From: CAZTZY01 sp964617765
GTDB taxonomy: Bacteria > Pseudomonadota > Gammaproteobacteria > Pseudomonadales > DT-91
Direction: 5' to 3'
Assembly (NCBI GenBank): GCA_964617765.1
Contig: CAZTZY010000059.1
Span: 1 to 20,458 of the forward strand
Length of the DNA: 20,458 nucleotides
Positions 1-12,000 of this stretch are shown here, piece by piece. The notes under the pieces were generated by a model that did no database searches, had not been told where the DNA came from, and saw only the letters and a program-made list of their open reading frames with translations. How positions within the stretch are numbered: the stretch's first letter is position 1; the number at the start of each line of letters is the position of its first letter. The position numbers were made by a program, and so were the translations under genes.

Positions 1-3000
1 CTCAAGGCTTAAGCCCGGTATTCCCGTAGAGAAATCAATAGGTATGCCATAGGGGTCTATATAGGTGTTAGTCACTTCACCAGTATCTGGATCTGTTTCC
101 TCAACTTTATCGCCAACCAGCACTCCGCCAAACATGATATTGAAAGACAATGCGCCATCAGTTGACAGTGTTAGCTGGATATCATCAGCGCTTTGTGGGC
201 GCTTGGTCATAATCTTGCCATCTTCGGTGTATTGCAGGTTACCGTATTGATCAAGCACCGGCACCACAAATGAAAACAGCGGGTCATTGATATCTTTCAA
301 GCCTTCATAAAGGGCTTCACGTATTGCATTAACGATGACATCAAAAACACCATCACCATTATCAATCATTTGCTGTAACAGGTTTTTCAAGCTGACTTTA
401 CCATCGGCAACAACACCATCGGCAACATAGTCCGTTGGTACCGGCAGGCGCACATCCATTACCGCAGGTTTTACCGCATATAAACTGTCGGCAAGATCAT
501 CAAACATATCACCGCCGATCAACGGCAGTTCAATGCTGCCAATGCCATCAGCGACCTTATCCAGCCCTTTGAAAAAGCCGTTAAGCCCGGAGAGGATAAT
601 TTGCGGGTCATTAAGCACAGAAAAGAGCAATGCAGTGGCATCAAAATCCATGCTGAATTCCGGCACCAGATAATTGATACCATTGAACGCCAAACCATCA
701 TCGAGTGATAAGGTAGCGCCAGTATCAAAATGCAATACGTTATCCGCTATACCATCCTGATTGATATCTGCAGTTGTACCACCAATCGGCAAAGCCTTGA
801 TCGGGAAATACATCGGCAAATCAACCTGTACATCGGCCCAGCCAGATACATCAAACGCATCGGCTATATCGCCAAAACCAATACGGCCGTCATACACGAT
901 ATCGCCATCGATTTCTTCACCAGGCTCCTCGAAACCCATTTTAAATTCAGCACCAATGAATATCTCGCCTTCATCTATAATAAAGCCAATATCGCCTATT
1001 GGCCCTGCATCAAGGCCCAATGTCATTTCTACATCATGTGCTTCTGCAGTAACACCGGCAGTAAATCCTGAATCGGCATCAAGGAATAATTCCGGATTCA
1101 GGATATCGGAGAGATCAAAACCAAAACCTGCCGTCAATTCAGCAAAAGCGTAAAAATCAATATCGGTACTGGCATTGGCGGTAATCGGCAAGCTGCCAAA
1201 TGCATCACCCAGGCCAAGGTCGTCAATATCAAAACTGAGGTTAATGCTATCGGCATATTCGAACAACAAGTCGAAGCCCACTTCAAATGTGGAGTTTGAA
1301 TAACCAAAACTTAATGGCGCGAAGGAAGCATCCAGGCCAAGCGCTGTGCGTAATTCTTCATTGAAATAATCGGCAAGGTCTGAAATGCCGGAATCTTCAG
1401 TAAGGAAAGCCCTGGTATCCTTGATGGCATTGCCAAGGGACTCAATAAAATCTACTCCGCCACCGCCTAACAAATCAGCAATGGACTGATCGATAATATC
1501 AATATTCTGGTACAGGGAACCGGATTTGAGTACGCCCTGCACTAAATCCAGGGTTGTGCCATTGACATCTGTTTGTGTACCAACACCTGCGGTGAATGTA
1601 CCCTGGTTATCCAGCCAGGAACCCGTGTTGACCCACTGCTCTTCCATCGCAAACAAGTGTCTTACGCCATCATCATCAACCGCTTCATATCCCCATACGG
1701 TAGATGCCGGACTGCCAATATTGTATTGGCTTAATTCCACACTGATACCTTCTGCGTTCAAGCCCATAATGCTGTCTACGCTGCTATCAACGGTATAACT
1801 GGCAGCAAAGGCCGTTGTCGATACTGCAGGAGCCTCTTCAGTTTCGGCATCATACAAATATAAAGTGCCGGCATCCTCGTAGCCGAGATAACGGTCGCCG
1901 GATGTTTTATCTACCCATGTTGAAATACTGCGGATCGTTCCTGCATCATCGGCATAGAACGATGTGGCAAAACTGTCTTGCTTGTAACTGGTCAGCGTTG
2001 TTGTCGTCAGCAAGGTACTGGCCGGCATTGCCCATAACGCCAGGCTATCATCGGTGCCGATTTGCACATCCACATAACGCTGTTCATAAATGGCATTGTT
2101 ATCAGCCGCATCTACCCATACTTCTTTGTTGATACCCACGAGATCATCGAAAATGCCTTCCAGGCCAGCGAGTATCATATCGAGTGAAACGCTTTTCAGT
2201 TCCAGCAAATCTTCAAAACCGGAAAAACTTAAAGATTGCGGTAAAGAATAAATCAATTGGGTAAAACTGAGATCATCAGGCAGGTCGCTGGAAAACGCGG
2301 TAATGTAACCACGGCCTTCCATTAAATCGGCTAACACTCCGCCCATTTCAACCGGCAAATACAATGCATACTCTGGCGTTTCATCAAAGCCGATATAAAA
2401 ATTGCTAAAGCTGGAAGTTATGCTGGCAAAATCTGCTGTTTTGAATTTACCTTCAGCCCCCGCTGACATGGATGCCGAGAAATCGACAAACGCATCTTTA
2501 CCGGCATCAAGCCCGAACATGCCGAGATGAAGGGCAATAGGTGCATCAACTCCACCGACTCCGGAACCACCAAACGCCTGGCGAACCTGCGCTGTTGAGG
2601 ATTCACTCACACCGGCAACGGCTGCGGCCAATACAAATGTGGTTTGATCAAGCGTGGCGTTATAGCGAATTTCGGTAACATCAAATACTTCACCATCAAT
2701 TTGCAGGGAGCCAACACCGGTAGTGACTTCATCATCCAGGTCTGCAGGCACGAATTCACCGCTAACCGTTACAAAAGCACTATCAATAGCGTTGACAATA
2801 CTGACGAGATCATCAGCAGCTGTCATGGTTTCAGTGCCAAATTCAACACTGGCACTATCAATAACCAGGTTACTGTCTAATACATCTTCTAGCCAGATGC
2901 GGGTGACATCGCCACCTGCATCATATGCTATGGCATGAATCGCCGAAGCACTGACATCACTGACCAGGCCTACAATCGATAACCAGTCATTGACTGCGTA

Positions 3001-6000
3001 ACTTCCGCTAACATCACCTGCCACTTCAACATAGCTGCGCAATGTTCCACCGGCATCTTCAGCCGTACTTATTTCAGTGAAATCAAATGCGGCATTACCG
3101 ATCTGGATATTGGCTTCAACGGAAGGATCACTGATAAAAAAGGCGTTTGAACTATCAAGCCCCATGCCCAGCTTAAAGAACACCCCGCCGGAAAGCGGAA
3201 TTTCATAATCACCACTCACCCCGATCGGAAAATCAAATGGCAGGCCAGGAATACTCCACGCATCCAGGTCAATCGGAATGCTTGCGCCCGGCGCAAAACT
3301 CAATAAATCAAAATTGACATCGAACTGGTTATCACCGCCAAGGCTACGTTGTGCGTCATAACCTGCTGCGCGCAAATAAGACAACAGCCCATCAATCGAG
3401 GGATCGACTGTTGCGGTTTGCATTGCGGTAAAATAGGCTGTCACCGTATCTGTATAATCGGCAATGCTGCCATTCAATTCATCCAGGAATGACAAGGATC
3501 CTGTCGGCAATAAATCGCCCAGGTTCATGGAGGCAAATGGCAGGTTAACGGTAAGGATCTGGTCAAGGATAAACTGGTTGAGGTTATCGGCGACGCTTTC
3601 AAGATCGCCAAGGCCTGCAGTGAATGCCGTCACGTCACGAATAACATCCACTTCAAGCTGGTAGCGTTGGCCCACATCTATAGTGGACATCATCAATCCT
3701 TCCTGGCCATGATCAAAACCTAACAGATGACCTACTTCATGCAATAATACGGTATAGAGATCAACCTGATCTGCGGGCACATCGTCTGTGGCCAGTGTTG
3801 CATCAATGTACCAGCCAGCATCTGCAGCATTGGCATCCAGTGTAATGGTTGATGTTGCAGGCACAGCCGTCGCCAATTCCTTGCCTGTCAATGATCCTAT
3901 AACGATATTGACAGTACCCAAACCGGAAACATCATACCCGGCATCGGTCCAGTCCTGAATGACTGCAGCTAACATTGTTGCGGTATCTGCCAGAACGATG
4001 GTCACTCCAGTTCCCGGGGTTACTGCAGATGGATCCAGCGCAATTCCGCCTACTTCAAATGGATCTATTACATTGCCGAGTCCCTGCATACCCGCATCCA
4101 GCGCTGAACCCACCCAGTCGCCGGTTATGCTGGCCTTCACCTTGCCATCTTCGTACTCACTCCACTTCGCAGTGTTATATGCCAGGATGGTCGAATTTCC
4201 TGCTGTTGTTTCCAGAGTATAAATGGTTAACTGATCGGCGACTTTTTCAGCGTGAACTGCATCATAGGTGCCTGCCGATGTTTTAACGCTCTTGATATTG
4301 CCATTTTCAATATTGGCTTGAAGCGTAGTCAGGTTAGTCTCGTTGACCAGCATTGCAAAAGCGTTATCAACTGCTACAAAATCTGTTAATGCGCTGAACA
4401 GATTGGTATCAACGATAGTGACTGACGAGCCTGCGCCAGGGCTGCTGTCGCTCATGCAAACCAGATCACCATTAATGATACTCCACACTGCACCCGTAGT
4501 ATCAGCATTTAATTCAGCAAGCAATGTGGTATAGCTTTGTGCCGCTGAGCCGGTCACTGAAATTGATTGTGCTGCTCCACCATCAATGGCGACCGTTGCT
4601 GTATATACAGTAGCATCGTTAGTCAGTCCGGTGCTCGATACACCGGTGACTGCTGCACCCGCATCGACTGTCGCGCCAACATTCAGTAATAATGTAAAAC
4701 CGCCTTCCTCAACCAAACTATCGAGAGTTTTGTAATAACGGCTATCGGCCACATCATAACCAACAAGGTAGGCATCCTTATCCATTTCCACAGCACTGAC
4801 ATCACCATCAATATCCGCACCAAAAACAATTTCATTCTCGCCACTGCCACCATAAACGATGTCATGACCCCAACCTTCGCCAGCATCCTGTTCGTTAAAA
4901 TAGAATTTGTTATCTTCGCTATTACCAAAAAGGATATCGTTGCCGGTTCCGCCGCCAATCAGTTCAATACCAGTAAATGAAACTGCATCAGATGCGTTAG
5001 TCTTTATGCTGCCTGCTGTCAGCGCAACACCGGTACCATCAACCACAGTGAGAATACTGGCAAAGTTAGTCAAGGTGCTGAACAGGTCGGTATCGGTAAT
5101 GGCTATAGTTGTCGCCAATCCGGGATTGCCCGCACTGGTACATACCAGGTCACCGCCAATAATGCTCCATATCGCGCCTGTGGTATCGGCATTCAGTGCC
5201 GCTATCAATGCGGTGTAGGTTTGCGCAGCTGAACCGGTGATGGATATATCCTGTGCGGTGCCACCATCAACGGTGACTGTCGCTGTATATTCAGTAGTAT
5301 CGTTAGACAGGCCGGTTGCCGTAGCGCCAGCAATTGCGGCACCCATGTCTACCGCTTGCGAACCAGGCACTTCTACTGCACCGTTAATTGCAACAAAGCC
5401 TGTCAAGGTAGCGAACAGGTCGACATCAGCAATGGCAAGAGAAGATGCGGCTGATGGATTACTATCGCTGGTACATACCAGATTGCCATCAACGATACTC
5501 CACGTTGCATCAGTAGTGTCGGCGTTCAACTCGGCAAGCAAGGTGGTATACGTTTGTGCGGCAGAACCCGTTACGGAAATGTTTTGTGCTGTACCACCAT
5601 CAACGGTAATGGTTGCCGTATAAAGAGTGGCATCGTTAGTCAGGCCAGTGGGTGATACTCCGGTGATTGCCGGGCCAACATCAACAATCTGGATGGCATC
5701 CTGTTTAAATACAATAGACCATACATTGACATAGGCATTATCAGGATCAGCATAGGTGGTTACATAAAAATTGTAATTATTACCTGCCGTTTCCAGCGCC
5801 ATGATTTCATTCAGTGCGGTTTGTATGGTTGCCGCACTCGAATCAAAATTCAGAGTAGTGGTTGAGGAAAACCCATGGTGTTTGAGTGTGAAAGTGGGTG
5901 ATGTTATACCTGCAGGCAATGCAGGAAAACGCAACTCAAAACTGGCGGAATCCGCATCGGCATTTACCAGTTCAATTTCGGTGACCTGTGAAAAATTGAA

Positions 6001-9000
6001 TCCTGTACCTTCACCGGTTGCTCCTGACAAACCGACAATGGCGCCATCATCGCCGCCAAATATCAGTACATCTCCCGCTTCTTCATCAGAAGCAGGATCA
6101 ACACCACCCCATTGAATAGTGGTAGTATCACCATCACCGCCAACTACCGTATCTATACCACCGGTAGTGATCTGGAAAATGTTATCGCCGCTGGTGCCTT
6201 CAAAAGTATCATTAGACGCACTGTCTACCACATTACTGAACCCGGTAATGGCAAAATTAGCAGGCGTATATACGCCGAGGAATTCAAGATATTGGTCAAG
6301 GCCTAAAAAGCGATGCCCCTCAACACCGGAAGCCGAACCAAACTGCCAGCTGATGCCATCCCACGTTACGGCTTCAATGGTCACACCGCCAATCTTGAAC
6401 TCGGGAATTATCTCAATGGCAGGCACCAACTCGTAATCAATCCCGGCACTGGGATTAATACTGGCGGCCCCTGTATATTCCGAATAGTCGAATGTTAGCG
6501 CACCATCATCGTTAGGTGTAATAGTGCCTTGCAGGCTGCCACTACCTATAAACTTGATAGTTGCTTCACCTTCACCAAGGATGATGTTTTCAATATCCGT
6601 TGCAACAATGTAATTCCCTGTTACTGCTGTCCATTTAGTATCAAAGTTGTAAGCACCGAGACCAAAATTCTCGACAAAATCCTTCAGTGATTCATCTTTG
6701 ATAATTACCAGGTTGCCACCCAGGCTAAAAAGATCATCCGCTTCACCGGCAGCCAGGCCCAACAAATTGAGGAAGGCATTCTTTTTAGTGCTGTCGAGCA
6801 GGTTAAAACTGGCAGGGTCATAAATTTCAATGGTCATGTCAGAACCCATATCTGACAGATCAAGTGTATCGTAGCCTTCCGGCAACAGGTTATCGCCATT
6901 CACCAGCACATCAGGCGCCTCTACCACCGCAGCGGCGCCAAAAAAGCCACTGAATTTATAGGTATCGCCGCCACTCAGGCCCATGAATATATTGGCACTG
7001 GGGGCAAAAGTTTCCTCAAGGAAACCGCCAAAGGTACCACCTAATAATCCATCAACAAAACTCAGCCCTTTACTTAACGTACTGTCTTCGCCTAACAGTT
7101 TCTCCTGTGCCGCAGCGAGTGCATCGGCAATAATGTTGCCTTCTATGGAAAAAGTATTACGCCCGGTATCAAATCCTTGTTTCAGGAAAGCGGTTTTGTC
7201 GGCACTCAATGCGCCCCAATCAAAATTCGTACCCCAGTTGGAACCTATGGCAATAGTACCGCCATAACCAAACGTTACATTCTGGATATTCTGGATAGTG
7301 CCGCTGAACCCTGCGAGTTTTTGTGATGCAGGACTTTGGAATACCAGAGTATTGCCGCCGGTATTCGGGATAAAACCGGCGATGTCAATATCATCACCAT
7401 TCAACACGGCAGTTACACCGGCACCATAGACTGCTTGCAATGCTGTTTGAATGGCAGCAGCAAACGCAGTTTTATCTCCGGTATAAGTCACTTCTTTCAA
7501 GGCAGACGTGATGGGGTATTTAATGGTTTTTATAACGATTTGTTTTTCATAACCTACTTCGAACACATCGCCTGTAGCTAATGAAGCATCGAGTGCCAGC
7601 GTCCACGAACCCGCTGTTGCTTCCGCTGTCACTGTATGGAGAAATGTTGCATCATCGCGATTCACTTCACGCAAAGAGGCAAAGTTGAAACTGTCAGAAA
7701 TGCTTTCACCCAAACCTTCATAAACGAGGGTATTGCGCACAGTCATTTCCGGAAATTCACCCACAATCGCATCCATCAACAGGGCATAGGTATCACCGAT
7801 AGCCTCGAAATTTTGCTCAACGGAATCGAGGGAGAAAAAATCGGTGGCGGTAAAATCCGGGAATGAAAAACTGATGCCTTCACCACCAATCAGCGTTCCG
7901 GCAAAGTCTACACCTTTATTCATGGTAAAGGTGTTAGCTTCTCGACCACCATAAATAATCGTATTGGCGTCCACGTTGGTGAACTTGATTTCATTACGCT
8001 CAACTTCACCTTCGCCAATCAATGGCATTTCTTCCATAAAGCTGAGACCGACATTATCGGGTTTGTTAACGGTCAGACTGATACTACCGTCATCTTCTTT
8101 TTCAAAGGTAAACGATAGCTCTTCGGTGACATTACGGAAATCAATGATCAAGGCATTGCCTGTCACATTCGAGGTATCAATCGTCAAGGTACGGTCGCGG
8201 TTAACCATATCCGCAAAACCTGACCCTATAGTACCCGCTGCCGCTTCGAGCAAATTGTTAGACCTGGATGGCGATGGACCCCAGTCATTGCCAAAATAGA
8301 AGGTATTGGCGCCGGCACTGGCTGTGATCTGGTCGATGAACTGGAATTGCTCATCTTCGATGATGACAGAGTTGGTACCATCAATGACATTACTCGCTAC
8401 CCATTCGCCGGTACCGTCCAAAAACTCTCCAGTCGAACGTTTACTGCCAGTATAGGTAGCCTGGTCGGTTGCCAACTGGTCGGCACCGGTACCCGCAATA
8501 TAATTATTGCCGGAAATGAGGTGCACCATTGCTGATGTGACCAGATGAAAATCGAGATGATCGCCAAGACTGTTTTCATCTTCATCAGCCATATCAGGAT
8601 CAGACGCATCCAGCGGATTGAACTTGCCTGATGCTGCAGGACCCGATTCAATGATAGTATCGTGACCCCAGTTATCTTCAAAAATATAGGTATCCGCGCC
8701 CCTGCCACCACTGACACTGTCATCACCCGCGCCCGCGATAACAGTATTATCACCCGAACCTAACACTATGGTATTAACTGATGCATTACCATAAACCGTG
8801 ACACTGCCGGAACTTTTGCTGATATCAATATCATCATTGGCACTGGTAAATACTAGTACATCGCCGGTAGAAAATCCCGAGCCAATGCCTTCACCGGCGC
8901 CCAGGCCTGAAGCATCGGTTACCACCAGGTTCTTGTGCAATTTACCGTCTGCCACGAACGAGCCCATGGCATATTTGAAGGTTGCGGATCCACCGGTAAG

Positions 9001-12000
9001 CAAGGTTCTGCCATCTACACTGATCACTGAATCTATTAGCACATCATGCTTGCTGGCAGCCTCCGAATAACTTGCTGCAACATGCGTTCCCAGCACGCTA
9101 TTCATTTTGAGCGTGGCTATTCGACTTGCTGTCACATCAATGGATTGTGATGTAACCGTCAATTTTCCATCTGCATAGCTGACTGACAATGCCGGTATGC
9201 CGCTGGTCATAAAATCCAGTGCTGTTTGCAATTGCTTGAGGAATGTTTCAGTGGCTACTGCATCGGTAAAATCAACACTTTTAATGGTGGTAGTTTTTGT
9301 TGGAGTGAGCTCAAAGACCAGATCGGTATCTGCCACAATAGCAGCAACCGAGAATGTCTGGGTTTCCTTGGTCAATACGTTGGAATAATTCAGGCCTGAT
9401 GCAAACTTCAGTTCATCGCCCGCAACTACCGATATATTCAATTCCGTATCTGCCGGGAATTTTGAATAGTCGAGTATGTTTTTATAGGCTGCAGGATCAG
9501 CAGGCGAATCGTTCTTGATGATATGCCCGAGCAAAGCCGTATCGCTCATCACATAATAGGTGTTAGCGCCTTGTCCTGCCTTGATATCCATCACACCCCA
9601 TACGTCGAGTATGTAGGTGTAATCTGTCACAGCATCAACAGCAGTGACGGTAACATGACCATCACCGTGAAGCTCGATGCTTAGGTCATGAGTAATATTG
9701 CTTAAATCGAGTGTTGATTTTTCAGTTAATGTGTCATCGCCAATAGTGATAGTGCTGCTACTGCCGAGCAAACCGGCAGCTTGCTGGTAACCCCAATGGT
9801 CATAAACAACATAAGTGTTAGACCCTGAACCTGGCGTGATATTTTCGACAAAAGCAGACGTAACGACATTAGTGCCTTCCGTCACTTTTACGCCTAAATC
9901 CGCGGCGGCAGGATTACTTGTACTGCCGGTAATAGAAACCGATCTTTGCAAATTAATCGTCAGGTCTGCAGTGATTGCCGAGAAATCCAGTGCGTCGCCA
10001 CTGCCTTCTGCGGCTTTTTCAACAACAGCATCAACGCCCCAGTTAGCCAGGAATTGGTAGGTATCATCACCTTTGCCACCCGACATGGTATCTTTACTGA
10101 CATCACTTCTTATTACATCATCACCACCGCCGGTACTGACTTTGGTAGTTGCTGGAGCCACACTGCTGATATGGACAATACTGTTGCCTTTGCCGGCGCC
10201 GAAGTATTCCATATTAATCACTTCAATCGCCTGCTGAACACCTTCCTTATTGCCTTCTGCCGTCAAACGGTAATCGTTTCCGGTTGTGCCCACCTGGGTA
10301 ATGCGACCTTCAATATCATCCAGAAAATGCACTGACAATGTTGTTAAAGCATCCGTTTTAACATCACCAATCAAACCTCCCTTGGTGAATAACAAGGCAA
10401 GATCCATAGCGCTATTCGCATCCAATGTACCCAAAGAACCGCCATCCAGCGTTACACCCACAAGCTTTGTCGCACCATTAACCAGCGATAAAGGCACACC
10501 GGCATTATTGGTTTGCGGATTCGACCCGACTTTTAATGTTGTGCTCAAAGCATTCGCAGTTGAGGTTCCACTGAAGAAACCGCCAACATTACCTATGGCA
10601 ACTGCCGCATCCGTCATTGCGGTAATATCCAGCGTTACCAGCTTCGATTTCAATATCAGGCTCGCGCTATCGTCAAGTTTCAGTGTTCCTAATTCCTTGC
10701 CTGATTCAAATTCAATAATAGTGGCTGGGTTTGTGCCTACCTTGATAACGACTTGCAGCTTGGCGTTCACTTCTTGCAGGGTGACTACTGCATTGGCAAA
10801 AGCGGTTAAATCGAGCGTAGTGGCTGTTGCATTAACAACAGCGGCTCCATTGGTCGGATGGATTTGGGTACCAGTAAGCTGCCCTGCTGTTATAGTCAAT
10901 GTGTTAGCAACAACAGCCACATCCTGTTTAGGTACATCAGCCAACAACCCCATATATCGTGGATCATTGGATGCAAAGCCAAGATCTTCACGTACATCAC
11001 CGATCTCGAATTCCAGTATCCAGTCGCCACTGATAAAGGCATTACCGGTTAAATCATCGGAAGCCGCTATATCGGCTTCAGTCACACCTGCCAGGCGATC
11101 GACGAAGGTAATACCTACTTCGCCCTGCGCAACATTACAGCCATACAGCAAAATATCGCCATCGGCTTTTAATGCCCTGCCCCAGCTTTCGAGTTGCTGG
11201 CGATAACGTTCGAGGCTATCACTACTTACCGTTGCAGTACCCAAACGCACCAAACCAGCCGCGCCGTGGGATAATATGTGCAAGGCGGAAATATCGTCGT
11301 ATTCAGCAAGAATATCTGACAATTGCTGAACGCCGTCACCGGCCGAATCAATTAGAACAACAGTTACCCTGTTAGATTCTTCGGGCAGGTCTGGCATTAG
11401 CTGATTAATATCAACGGAATTATCCAACCCTGCATCCATTGTGACTTCCGCTTCCGGATTCACATTCGCTGCCGAAACCCACTCTGCTACCAACACATTA
11501 CCCGCACTGGTTGTCTCGGTATGCCATTCCAGTGAAGTTGCTTCATCGCCCATGAAGGTAGCCAATAATGCCTGATAATCTTCTACCGACCTGTCGATCA
11601 CAACTACCTGATGCCCATTCAGTTGCTGCACGAACTGGATTTTTTCTTCCGTACTTGCCTCAGCGCCCTCTACAGCACCTTCGGCCAATACACCGTTCGT
11701 AACCGCTTCTTCATCTCGCAATACTGCCTGTAATTCGGGCTCATTGGCCGCTTCGATGTCGCCTTCATCGCTGTGATCATGATGGTGATGCGGGCCTTTA
11801 TCGTGCTGACGCACCAGATGTAAATCATGTGCGCGGCCATCTTTTGCCAAACCGGTATCCACCAGTTGTTGCACAATCAGCTCATCATTTAACAGTTCTG
11901 CACTCAAGGCAAAAGGAGCCGCATCGGCAGACATCAAATAACGATTTTCCAGTTGCTCAATAAGGTAAGTATTGCGTCGTCGTGCCGTAGAAGCCTGGCG

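Noticed and set aside
10286..11206. 306-codon open frame on the plus strand
   Set aside because: It lies entirely opposite the giant minus-strand gene, whose frame encodes recognisable DUF4347; the plus-strand translation is low-complexity Ser/Thr/Val/Pro-rich and matches no family. The other plus-strand frames in 1-12075 are antisense shadows for the same reason.
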